25,000 nt of DNA from Owenia fusiformis (taxonomy: Eukaryota; Annelida; Polychaeta; Sabellida; Oweniidae). Below, one piece after another: positions 10,501 through 16,115 of the stretch; position 1 is the stretch's first letter, and each line of letters begins with the position of its first letter. Where the stretch lies: NCBI GenBank assembly GCA_903813345.2, contig CAIIXF020000266.1, forward strand, positions 1 through 25,000. Direction: 5' to 3'. Position numbers and translations under genes: made by a program. The notes beneath the pieces were generated by a model. That model worked only from the letters and a program-made list of their open reading frames with translations. It did no database searches and was not told where the DNA came from.

Positions 10501-13459
10501 AGATCCATAGAAGGCTTATATAGGATCATATAGGAATCCAACTTTCTGATGTCCGCTATTTTAAATGTCATGTGATAGATCCATATAAGGCTTGTAGGAC
10601 CTAGTAGGCATACAAGGAGGATTGGCTCCCAGAGTGCAACATCGATATTCTGTCCCATATATGGGCATGTCGTGCTACAAAATTTGAATTCCAACAGCCG
10701 CCATTTTGTTCACTTCAACATTTGAATCGTAAATTTTGGTCTTATTTCCTAACGAAAAATTCCAAAACTCACAGGAAATGATTGAGATATTGGTTCGAAT
10801 CTTTTGAACTGTTTATTTTGAATTTATAATCGGTTATAATTTCAGAAGATAACGACATCTCGGCGTTTTCATTGTTGGAAAATATCGACTTCGATTCTGG
10901 GAGCCAATCCTCCTTGTAGGCATAGCTACATGTAAGGGGAAGCCCCTGATACCAAGTAATAACAAATAATTTTACAAAACTAACATTAGCATCCTTTAGA
11001 TTCATAACTTGGCACTATTTTAACATTGACTATGTCTTCTTAAGCTTCAATTTACCAACAACTAACCGATACGCTTGCTTTGCACTAACAAATGCACCCT
11101 CCAATCCTTGTAGATTAAACCATGACCAAAATACGCATGTTTACCAACATTTTAGCTTAAACATTAACAAAGCGGGTTTAGACGAAACAAAAGAAAATAA
11201 AGAAGATAAACCTGAGCCTTTTAAAGAAGTAATAAAACACCCGATCTTTATCTGGGGGCTGGTGTTACTGAGTATAGCCCAACTAAGGATTTTGTTGTAC
11301 ATAGGTGCCATGGAAATAGAACTTCTTAAAGCTTCTGGTGGCGATCCTGAAGCAGGTAGATTCAAGAATTTTGTTGCAATATTTAGTCACAATAAATAAG
11401 ATTGCCAAAGTGACTCAACAAAAATGATGATGAATTTTGTAATTTGTTCAAAATAACCATTGTATTCGTGTTAACAATTGTGTGTAAGCAATCATGATGT
11501 TTTTCAAAAATATAATCAAGAAGGGTTTCCCTTTTTTCCAGTAAACAGCTACAGTAAGATATTTGGACTGATCCAGATAATGTGTTTTGCCTTCTGTCCT
11601 GCTATTGGAATCGTCATTGACTGGGGCACCAAAAAATACATCAACGACACAACAGTAACCAAAGAGTATGTATGATCAATTGATAATGGTGAATTTGTCA
11701 TCATCATGAGAAATCATATATGCTTCTTTATAGAAGCATATTTCTAGTTGAATACAGTCTAAGTGATATAGCGGCTTTTCTGTTTACCAACATATAAAGT
11801 TTAAGTACACGTGTCAAACCATGGGCGTTGGCAAAGTAAGAGGCAGAAGAGGCAGCTGTCTCACAAAAATATGACATTTTGAGATGTATTTAAAAAATTG
11901 AGAAAATGAAGTTAATTCAGAGATGTAAACATAACTTAGGAAATAATTCAGCCCAAGGGAAGAGATTCAAAAACAAGTCGAAGATATCTAAAACCATTCA
12001 AATACCTACATTTAGCTTATTTTGAGTTAAAAGTGTATGTCTGCAAAATTTTTCCTGAAATTTTTGCTTTGTTGGTTTCAATTAAATAATTGCTGAGCCC
12101 TCATGCCTGGCTACGACGATGAACAGAATGGGAAATAAAGGAATCCACTGCTACGAAATACGATTGATCTAGATCAGAATCTCTACTGATATTTATGTGT
12201 AGCCTTGCCCTAATCGATGTCTTTTTTCTTTTTTTACTTTTACATCAATAAAGTAAATTGAAGATCAAGATAAGTAAAAGGAAATACCGTCTTGGGCAAA
12301 GCTAATTCATGTAGACAATTTTAAGATATTTTATTCAAATTGACAAATTGTGTTACAGTATCAGGTAATTCTTTCAGGGAACGAGAAATCAATCTTAAAC
12401 TTCAAAAGCTGAGAAATATTCGTAACGCCTTCCTGCTGACGAATATACTCCTCGTGTTATTTGGCGTCACTGTTCTCATTCCTAATCTACAAATTCAGGT
12501 ATGTGCTAAATTTTAATTGTCAAATCGAATCAAAAGGCGAACATTTCAAAGATTACTAGCTCCTTGTCTATATCCGTTTTGAAACAATAAGTAATGATGC
12601 TTGTACAGATTTTTTAACTCAATATCGATGGATTATATGATAAAAATCGGGGTAAGCATTAAAAATTTCTCCCTTTTTAAATCGGGACTTGACATGTGAA
12701 ATATAGTACAGTGATCCAAATAATTATCGTCATGAATAACACTTTAATCTTCTGATGTTAACATTTTTGCAGGATAGTTTCACAGTCATCACATGAAAAG
12801 GCACAAGTTACCTTTTTATTAAGGATTATGACTTTTAAAATCAAACTTTAAAACTCTCCTTTTAGATTGTTACGTTCATTCTTCATACTGCTGTGCGTGG
12901 GTTTGGTTTCTCTGCCGTATGTGCCTTATACGCTCTTGTCTTTCACTTCGCTAACTACGGCAAGGTAATCGGGGCGCAAACACTGGTAGCCGCCCTTGTT
13001 GATCTCCTACAGAGCCCCATGTTTATCCTCATAGAGGGCGTTAGTGGACGAAATCCTCTCTATGTAAGTTTTATCATACCAGTGCTATGACTTTTCTGAT
13101 TTAATGAGATTATTCAGTGTCTCAAGCAAAGAAGCACTGTTAAAAACAAAATTCTCTCAAATATGACTAGTTCATTTATTTTTATTTTGTTAACACCTCT
13201 AAGAATCAGAAAACTACAATTCTATAGAGCCCCCCGGGTTCGGAAGATATGCACTGCACGAACTGGTGCGGGTACTTACATTGATTACAAATATTTACTC
13301 CAGGTGAATATTGGACTGTTAATTGTGTCCTTCCTGACATTTGGTCTTCCCGTGTACGTTCACATGCTCCAGAAACGCTACACAGACAGCATGAGAGAGG
13401 AGGCAGACCTGGATAAGCAGAACGGCAACACTAAATACGCCATTACTAGCGGGCATTGA
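4375..13459 (+). CDS. SLC43A1/2-like: SLC43-family (LAT3/LAT4-like) large neutral amino-acid transporter, 13 exons, complete
   Basis: Major-facilitator membrane protein of the SLC43 group; known members carry large neutral amino acids across the plasma membrane by facilitated diffusion. Coding exons: 4375-4546, 4730-4947, 5315-5450, 5713-5789, 5989-6081, 8619-8730, 9167-9237, 10279-10421, 11156-11355, 11542-11665, 12378-12498, 12866-13063, 13304-13459. Every intron is GT-AG, all phases agree, and the sum is 1821 nt, or 606 residues plus stop (human paralogues are about 560-570). Hallmarks seen: N-terminal RRWW followed by a first membrane helix, an extracellular loop with several N-x-S/T sites, the MFS motif DRFGYR after helix 2, NGIGGI..TFTSLQ, LYDMG, and ILHTAVRGF in the C-terminal half. 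The start at 4375 has A at -3 and G at +4 and matches the family N-terminus; an in-frame ATG at 4360 has poor context. Introns 5, 7 and 8 are loaded with repeats and a nested antisense gene. Exon 8's 5' edge is the least certain boundary. Exact substrate is inference from family. Confidence 0.93.
4730..4947 (+). CDS. SLC43A1/2-like: SLC43-like exon 2 (residues 58-130)
   Basis: The acceptor TTTCATTTCAG precedes a loop rich in N-glycosylation sequons (NST, NST, NIT, NFS, NQS), which fits the large extracellular loop between helices 1 and 2 of the family. It ends in helix 2 (QMLNLVFT) at donor GTATGT, phase 0. The loop looks longer than in human LAT3. Confidence 0.9.
5315..5450 (+). CDS. SLC43A1/2-like: SLC43-like exon 3 (residues 131-175)
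   Basis: Continues helix 2 and carries the MFS loop motif ([13 protein letters not shown]) and helix 3 ([16 protein letters not shown]). Acceptor TTTCCAG, donor GTAAGA, phase 1. The motif order is the same as in LAT3 (GILMDRFGPR..RLVGS). Confidence 0.93.
5713..5789 (+). CDS. SLC43A1/2-like: SLC43-like exon 4 (residues 176-201)
   Basis: A short exon with helix 4 and the family-typical stretch [10 protein letters not shown] followed by TFTSLQ. Acceptor TTTTTATAG, donor GTGTGT, phase 0. Confidence 0.92.
5989..6081 (+). CDS. SLC43A1/2-like: SLC43-like exon 5 (residues 202-232)
   Basis: Encodes IPNLFG, then helix 5 ending in VVFPGIK, collinear with NMFGN..TFPGIK of LAT3. Acceptor CTTTTCAG, donor GTATAC, phase 0. 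The 2.5-kb intron that follows contains the nested antisense glycosyltransferase gene and two tandem arrays. Confidence 0.92.
6264..6500. repeat. 50-bp tandem array, about 4.7 units
   Basis: Units begin GTCCTTTT at 6264, 6301, 6350, 6400 and 6450 and contain TTTCAATTCAATTCCATTTATT. The first unit is short (37 bp); the others are 49-50 bp. The array lies in intron 5 of the transporter and directly downstream of the stop codon of the antisense GT23 gene. Nearly every unit carries TTTATT, which is AATAAA on the minus strand. Confidence 0.9.
6485..6490 (-). terminator. Probable polyadenylation signal of the FUT8-like gene, repeat-derived
   Basis: AATAAA on the minus strand, 43 bp past the stop codon, is the first of several supplied by successive units of the 50-bp tandem array. 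Confidence 0.45.
6533..7522 (-). CDS. FUT8-like: Alpha-1,6-fucosyltransferase-like (GT23) catalytic domain, nested antisense in SLC43 intron 5
   Basis: GT23 enzymes of the FUT8 type transfer fucose from GDP-fucose to N-glycan cores in the Golgi lumen. The frame shows the [13 protein letters not shown] opening (FUT8: HPKDCSKAKKLVC), HHILYC, the GDP-fucose motif [11 protein letters not shown] at residues 170-180 with both arginines kept, YLASDD at 202-207, and [17 protein letters not shown] at 231-247. At 329 residues it covers the catalytic region without introns. The first Met lies just ahead of the conserved domain, so it is probably not the true start: the frame is open upstream to 7561, and a membrane-anchor frame sits just 5' in another register. 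The FUT8 coiled coil and SH3 domain are not visible, so this is a short relative. Being intronless suggests a retrocopy or an intron-poor lineage-specific family. Acceptor specificity cannot be read. Confidence 0.85.
   Translation of the reverse strand: MNPSDCKTAKYLLCEWPTMVWGLGSVTHHILYCLSIAVLTKRVLLIDAKNFYPRKWSSYFLEPSDKCWNHTRESYIDWYELDDIETSDEQVVRLFYNTTKNFNRTRDYPDMMPYSFIKNMTLYKQIQGHHKQPELWVVSQLVKYLYELNSNFKKRLQKTKEWIGYKHPIVGVHIRRGDKIREAPPVPTHTYMEHVARYYEHTPNAEHESLVYLASDDANVYNETTNEYKAYRFVYIDPSTTGRKLDRAVADLFLLADSDFFVGTFSSSFGRLIHELRQQKYEDGVCMGVSLDRGYHYNSCCDIGYKLTDIHINCSYDNITIEKTLKQLF
7539..7811 (-). CDS. FUT8-like: N-terminal signal-anchor piece of the FUT8-like gene, out of frame with the catalytic part
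   Basis: A 90-residue frame starting MSKW, with one hydrophobic helix (about residues 4-24, [19 protein letters not shown]) and a polar stem: the layout of a type II Golgi glycosyltransferase. It ends in TAG at 7541-7539, while the catalytic frame is open from 7561 in the register one base on. A single-base shift between 7561 and 7542 would fuse them. No normal-length intron fits: the only GT...AG pair examined (GTGACT to ACTTAG, about 42 bp) is very short and out of phase. So the gene is either recently broken, carries an assembly or sequencing indel, or starts at the downstream ATG. Three short homopolymers (GGG, GGG, AAA) lie in or next to the overlap. Confidence 0.6.
   Translation of the reverse strand: MSKWIHIVIFSMLLMLVIFVMMTYDLTIEEWKKRIEFTVQVPQYKISGHSRQSTITVGGAFDEQENCIQGDCHKDAIQSNTYLGNLSWEI
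7830..8260. other. Intron 5 stretch with no recognised feature
   Basis: AT-rich sequence between the 5' end of the antisense gene and the exon-6-derived array. It should contain the GT23 promoter on the minus strand, but I see no convincing core element. Confidence 0.5.
8314..8663 (+). repeat. Decayed 50-bp tandem array derived from the exon 6 acceptor and exon start
   Basis: Units start at 8314, 8363, 8413, 8469, about 8517, 8568 and finally 8619, the exon itself; spacing is 48-56 bp. Each reads roughly (A)TCTTGTTTGACATTGATGTTCCATTCAGTGTGATGTGGCTTA and several end in an acceptor-like TTTTCAG, TTTGTCAG, TCTTTAG or TTTTTAG. A partial unit may precede 8314. Only the last unit keeps the protein-level match to SLC43 transporters. 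Confidence 0.8.
8619..8730 (+). CDS. SLC43A1/2-like: SLC43-like exon 6 (residues 233-269)
   Basis: Begins [13 protein letters not shown], matching GIK-LIYDAG of LAT3 across the junction, and contains helix 6 (through FFNTIFNVP). Acceptor ATTTTTAG, donor GTATTT, phase 1. The first 45 or so bases and the acceptor are one unit of a decayed 50-bp tandem array that fills the end of the preceding intron. Confidence 0.9.
9167..9237 (+). CDS. SLC43A1/2-like: SLC43-like exon 7 (residues 270-293)
   Basis: A small exon coding for part of the central cytosolic loop, charged and ending RGKLYEE. Acceptor TTGTGTTTAG, donor GTGAGC, phase 0. Sequence similarity to vertebrate paralogues is low here, as expected for this variable loop. 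Confidence 0.85.
9316..10246. repeat. 108-bp tandem repeat, three units, the third split by a MITE
   Basis: AATCTTGATTAAATGAT starts at 9316, 9424 and 9532. Units A and B are nearly identical through TTTAAGACGTCGACTATTTC and the pyrimidine-rich TCTTTTCCCTTTCGCC. Unit C is 9532-9563 joined to 10177-10246; between them sits the TA-flanked MITE. The end of unit C runs up to the sequence just ahead of exon 8. Confidence 0.9.
9564..10174. mobile_element. Non-autonomous Tc1/mariner-type MITE, 611 bp
   Basis: The left end CAGGGTGTCAAATAAGTCCC is matched, inverted, by the right end (one difference in the first 20 bases). The inverted similarity extends inward about 100 bp (around GTGTGATAYACCATTGGAAAG and CCAAAGTTA). 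It is flanked by TA at 9562-9563 and 10175-10176. TA target sites and CAGGGTGTC ends are typical of Tc1/mariner elements. No transposase frame is present. It interrupts the third unit of the 108-bp tandem repeat. Confidence 0.88.
10279..10421 (+). CDS. SLC43A1/2-like: SLC43-like exon 8 (residues 294-340), 5' edge uncertain
   Basis: Central loop; [16 protein letters not shown] aligns with the LAT4 pattern VS...G.RLSVG. The donor GTAAGC leaves phase 2, which fits exon 9. I chose the acceptor TCTATTCAAG at 10278 because it keeps the phase 0 left by exon 7. A stronger-looking acceptor (GCTTTGTGCAG, ending 10246) does not: read in phase 0 from there, the frame stops after eleven codons. Confidence 0.7.
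10431..10975 (+). repeat. Dispersed repeat, copy 2, interrupted by a hAT-type MITE
   Basis: Begins with a run of 12 G (10443-10454), then the same CAAAGTTCAGAG and GGGTCACGC blocks as copy 1, and ends with AAGGGGAAGCCCCTGATAC. The 304-bp insert at 10613-10916 accounts for much of the length difference; the rest is divergence and local duplication. Confidence 0.75.
10613..10916. mobile_element. Non-autonomous hAT-type MITE, 304 bp, with 8-bp target duplication
   Basis: The terminal inverted repeats are 21 bp and perfect, starting CAAGGAGGATTGGCTCCC. They are flanked by identical 8-bp direct repeats TAGGCATA at 10605-10612 and 10917-10924. An 8-bp duplication and C-A-A/G-G-type ends are characteristic of the hAT superfamily. 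There is no transposase. The host repeat's other copy near 4120 shows the unoccupied arrangement. Confidence 0.92.
11156..11355 (+). CDS. SLC43A1/2-like: SLC43-like exon 9 (residues 341-407)
   Basis: Finishes the charged loop ([11 protein letters not shown]) and enters helix 7: [11 protein letters not shown] then [12 protein letters not shown], collinear with SPTFLWSL...TQLRIIFYMAA of LAT3. Acceptor ACATTTTAG, donor GTAGAT, phase 1. Confidence 0.92.
11542..11665 (+). CDS. SLC43A1/2-like: SLC43-like exon 10 (residues 408-448)
   Basis: Helix 8 region: [13 protein letters not shown] then [10 protein letters not shown], matching YSSVFG..QLLCLL..CPLIGYIMDW. Acceptor CTTTTTTCCAG, donor GTATGT, phase 2. 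Confidence 0.93.
12378..12498 (+). CDS. SLC43A1/2-like: SLC43-like exon 11 (residues 449-489)
   Basis: Cytosolic [11 protein letters not shown] then helix 9 ([19 protein letters not shown]), collinear with KIQKLTNAI..TNLLLVGFG. Acceptor TTCTTTCAG, donor GTATGT, phase 0. Confidence 0.93.
12866..13063 (+). CDS. SLC43A1/2-like: SLC43-like exon 12 (residues 490-555)
   Basis: Helices 10 and 11: [18 protein letters not shown], then [17 protein letters not shown], matching VTFVLHTIVRGF and the QSLISAVFALLQQPLF segment of LAT3. Acceptor CTCCTTTTAG, donor GTAAGT, phase 0. An internal GTAATC at 12965 is not a splice site, because homology continues through it. Confidence 0.93.
13304..13459 (+). CDS. 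SLC43A1/2-like: SLC43-like exon 13 (residues 556-606) and stop
   Basis: Helix 12 ([19 protein letters not shown]) and a short hydrophilic cytosolic tail with an acidic-basic mix, ending in TGA. Acceptor TTTACTCCAG. The start VNIGLL matches VNLGLL of LAT3. Confidence 0.94.
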   Translation: MNIGLLIVSFLTFGLPVYVHMLQKRYTDSMREEADLDKQNGNTKYAITSGH

Positions 13460-13609
13460 TGATACAAGCGGCACCGATACTTAATCATACGCCTTGAACT
13501 AAATACTGTAGCCTTGAAGCACCACTCATTATGTGGTATACTTTAATAGACAACAAAAACTCAGACATTCTGATGTTAAATAATTCGTTGCGCATAACAA
13601 AAACCGAGC

Positions 13610-13615
13610 AATAAA
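13610..13615 (+). terminator. Probable polyadenylation signal of the SLC43-like gene
   Basis: AATAAA lies 151 bp after the stop codon, the first such hexamer downstream on this strand. It would give a short 3' untranslated region. Confidence 0.55.
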
Positions 13616-15300
13616 TTATAACGATCGTAGAGATTATATTTTACTTCTTTTTCTTGTTCGGTCTCGGTTGTCTTGGAGTTTGTTTGTAGTTCACGTTATT
13701 TCGTGAATTTAATTTACCATTAGGGTCATGACTTAATCGGTATGAAATGATTTTTGAATACATGTAAATATTTTTCAAATATTTGCCATTCAAATTTCTT
13801 TGCGACTCACATTCGAACTTACTTTGAATGGTTATAAACATAAAATTCATTTACTCAAAAGTTTCTCGTTTAATCAATACGGAGTATGATTATAAGATAA
13901 ATGGTATGTAGTAAATGAGAAAAGGTTCTATAGAAATCGTCCCTTCACTATTATGAGGTTCTAACTATCAATATGGGTAAAATGCATGTGAAAGTGTATT
14001 CCCCTTAAATTCACCATGCTCTTTTCAAAAATTAAGGTTATAAAGCTGTATCTCAATTAGAAATAGGAGATTTCTAATGCAATAAGGTTCTATGTCCTTC
14101 CTTTGAAAAATATGATTACTGCTATATATGGTTCTATCTCTCGAGATAAAACTTTTTAGCATTCAATGTCATGATTCAAATTGGAGATAAAACCTTTTTA
14201 CATTTAATGACATAGTATATACAGTGTGACACAGACAAAATGACACCCACCCACATAATGTTGCATAACTTTTTTATCTGGATGAAATCTGACTTGTCCT
14301 TTTGCATAGTTAGAACCTTACTCCATGGAGAAGCCCCACAGGAAGTTTCAGATTGTTAGCTGAATTAGGTGCACCTTTATGAGCATTACAAGATGCGTCA
14401 TCTATTCCTATGCAGGAGCGCCTAGATTTTACACAAAATGCCATCCTACTTTTATATCAGAATTTTTCAAAAATGTTATAATGCCTTATCATTTTTGCTC
14501 TGGATATATAAAAGGGTCATTCTTCGCAATAGTGTGGCTTGCTTCTTTGAAAATAGCTTTATGTAATTAAAAAGCCCTGTATTCCAGGGTAAGAAAAGAT
14601 TCTATCTCCATCAATTAAACTCATTGTTGCGTTACAGACGCAAAATCTCCAAAAGCATCTTTTTAAAAAGGTAGCCTTAAACATTGACATTTCTTGCCAT
14701 CCTGATCAGGAATGATTCATCTTAGCTATATAATACATGAGCATTTTTGTCAAAATTCTACTTTACTGTATCGCAAAGATAGAGGAACCTAAATGTTTAT
14801 TCTCCGTTTTCCCTAATATGGTACATGAGGACATAGAACCTTTAAATATTAGAGGGACAAAATGATGCTTCCCCGCGTGGCATTACATGTCCTTATCAGT
14901 CGTCAAATGTTGATGGACTTGCTCTTGTCAAGTATGACAGCGACGGTCGTAAAATGTCTGATAATTCGTGTACTAGTTCTAATACTAGGTCGGATCAAAT
15001 ATAGAAGTTATTGAACATTGAAGAATGCAGAAATTTTAAATTTATTAGAATTGAAAAGGGACGTGAGACTCGTGACAGAGAGCAGGGTGACCTCGTAAAG
15101 TAATACATTTCTGTGTTGTGAAATATTTTATTTTAACATTGAATTATTTGATGTTAGTTTAGTTTCGTTTTGATATCACAATACCACTTCCTTCCCTTTT
15201 ACAAAGAACAGCAATAAAAATCGATATTTAGTTTTCTTTCACATCACAAGTTGTTTAACATTTGAGAAAGGGACCAACATAGACTACATTTGATCGTATT
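13616..15300. other. Intergenic region with short repeats
   Basis: A block GAGATAAAACTTTTTAGCATTCAATGTCATG (14143-14173) is repeated imperfectly at 14183-14211. TAAGGTTCTATGTCCTT near 14083 recurs inverted near 14828 (AGGACATAGAACCTT). A perfect small hairpin TAGAAAT-AGGAG-ATTTCTA lies at about 14059-14077. No gene is evident. Confidence 0.5.
14222..14573. mobile_element. Possible small mariner-like MITE
   Basis: The left side TATA-CAGTGTGACACAGACAAAATGACACCC and the right side AAAAAGCCCTG-TA resemble the CAGGG/CCCTG ends and TA flanks of mariner MITEs, but the two ends match each other only over a few bases. The body gives no real gene. Confidence 0.3.
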
Positions 15301-15373
15301 CCCTTAGATATGCATAAATACAGTATATTAAAATAAATATCATGACTGCTTGCGATTAAACACAAGTGTAAAA

Positions 15374-15847
15374 ATGGCTGGAATGAATGTTAAGGAAAAA
15401 GAGATACTAAATCGAACCAGACTTGATATAATCGACAGCCTCGATGTTAAGGATATCATTGACCATCTTCAGGCTGATGGTGTCATTAGTGTCGACAAGA
15501 AGGACGAAATATTTGCCCGTGAAACACGAAAACATCAATGTGGATTATTCCTTGATATACTAATTCGCTCTGGCCCAGTGGCCTACTCTTCATTTAAAAA
15601 AGCACTTGGAAGCCAATATGATTTCCTGCAAGATGCAATACATAAGGTTGAGGAAGAAGTGAAGTTTTCGGACATCTGTGATAATGATGATTATAACTAT
15701 ATATTAGCAGGTAGGATATATCGATTAAAGGAAGTTTATCTTTTGAACCTCGTAAAGAAGCTCTCAAGTTTATGTCCCATGTTAAATATTCATATGACAG
15801 TCAAGCATGTACTCCCCTTTATAATGTCATACATTTTACGCAACTAA
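15374..15847 (+). CDS. CARD-domain protein, or the first exon of a CARD-SH2-kinase gene
   Basis: CARD domains are six-helix death-fold modules that recruit caspases or NF-kB-pathway adaptors in cell death and innate immunity. Residues about 8-92 fit the CARD pattern: LNRTRLDIIDSLDVKDIIDHL, then DGVISVDKKDEI, LFLDILIRSGPVAYSSF and a final amphipathic helix. The ATG at 15374 has AAAA before it and G after it. Read without splicing, the protein is 157 residues. The last 45 resemble no domain and follow a possible donor (GCAG/GTAGGA at 15710/15711). That donor is phase 1, and a phase-1 acceptor (AAAACAG, ending 16149) lies just inside the kinase frame downstream, so a CARD-kinase fusion is possible. 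Evidence for a separate gene is the AATAAA at 16010. I am sure of the domain and unsure of the gene model. Confidence 0.8.
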   Translation: MAGMNVKEKEILNRTRLDIIDSLDVKDIIDHLQADGVISVDKKDEIFARETRKHQCGLFLDILIRSGPVAYSSFKKALGSQYDFLQDAIHKVEEEVKFSDICDNDDYNYILAGRIYRLKEVYLLNLVKKLSSLCPMLNIHMTVKHVLPFIMSYILRN

Positions 15848-16005
15848 GGATGATATAAGACTATAGCATGACAAATATACGAAGGTTATTTTCTGAAAAC
15901 TGAAACAGTGCTCTCGCTTTCTTGTTTATCGGGAAAACAAATCCCAACTATCCCAAACAATAATCCAATTCACATAGAAGACATCAGTATTTGTTGAAGA
16001 ACAAA

Positions 16006-16015
16006 TATAAATAAA
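16006..16015 (+). promoter_or_regulatory. Overlapping TATA-like box and AATAAA between the CARD and kinase frames
   Basis: TATAAATA at 16006-16013 lies about 110 bp before the kinase ATG and could set its transcription start. The overlapping AATAAA (16010-16015) could instead end the CARD transcript. Either use would argue that CARD and kinase are separate genes; neither is proven, and both are expected by chance in AT-rich DNA. Confidence 0.3.
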
Positions 16016-16115
16016 ATGTAAACGGTTCTGCTCAAAGACGAGCACAGTCTTTTCTATTTACATTTTGACAAAAAATTGTATTTCTAAACTTGATAAAAAT
16101 ATTGATTAAATCTAT

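Noticed and set aside
13163-13303. Extension of the last transporter exon upstream of 13304
   Set aside because: A clear acceptor (TTTACTCCAG) and resumed family similarity at VNIGLL mark the exon start; the upstream residues do not match the family.
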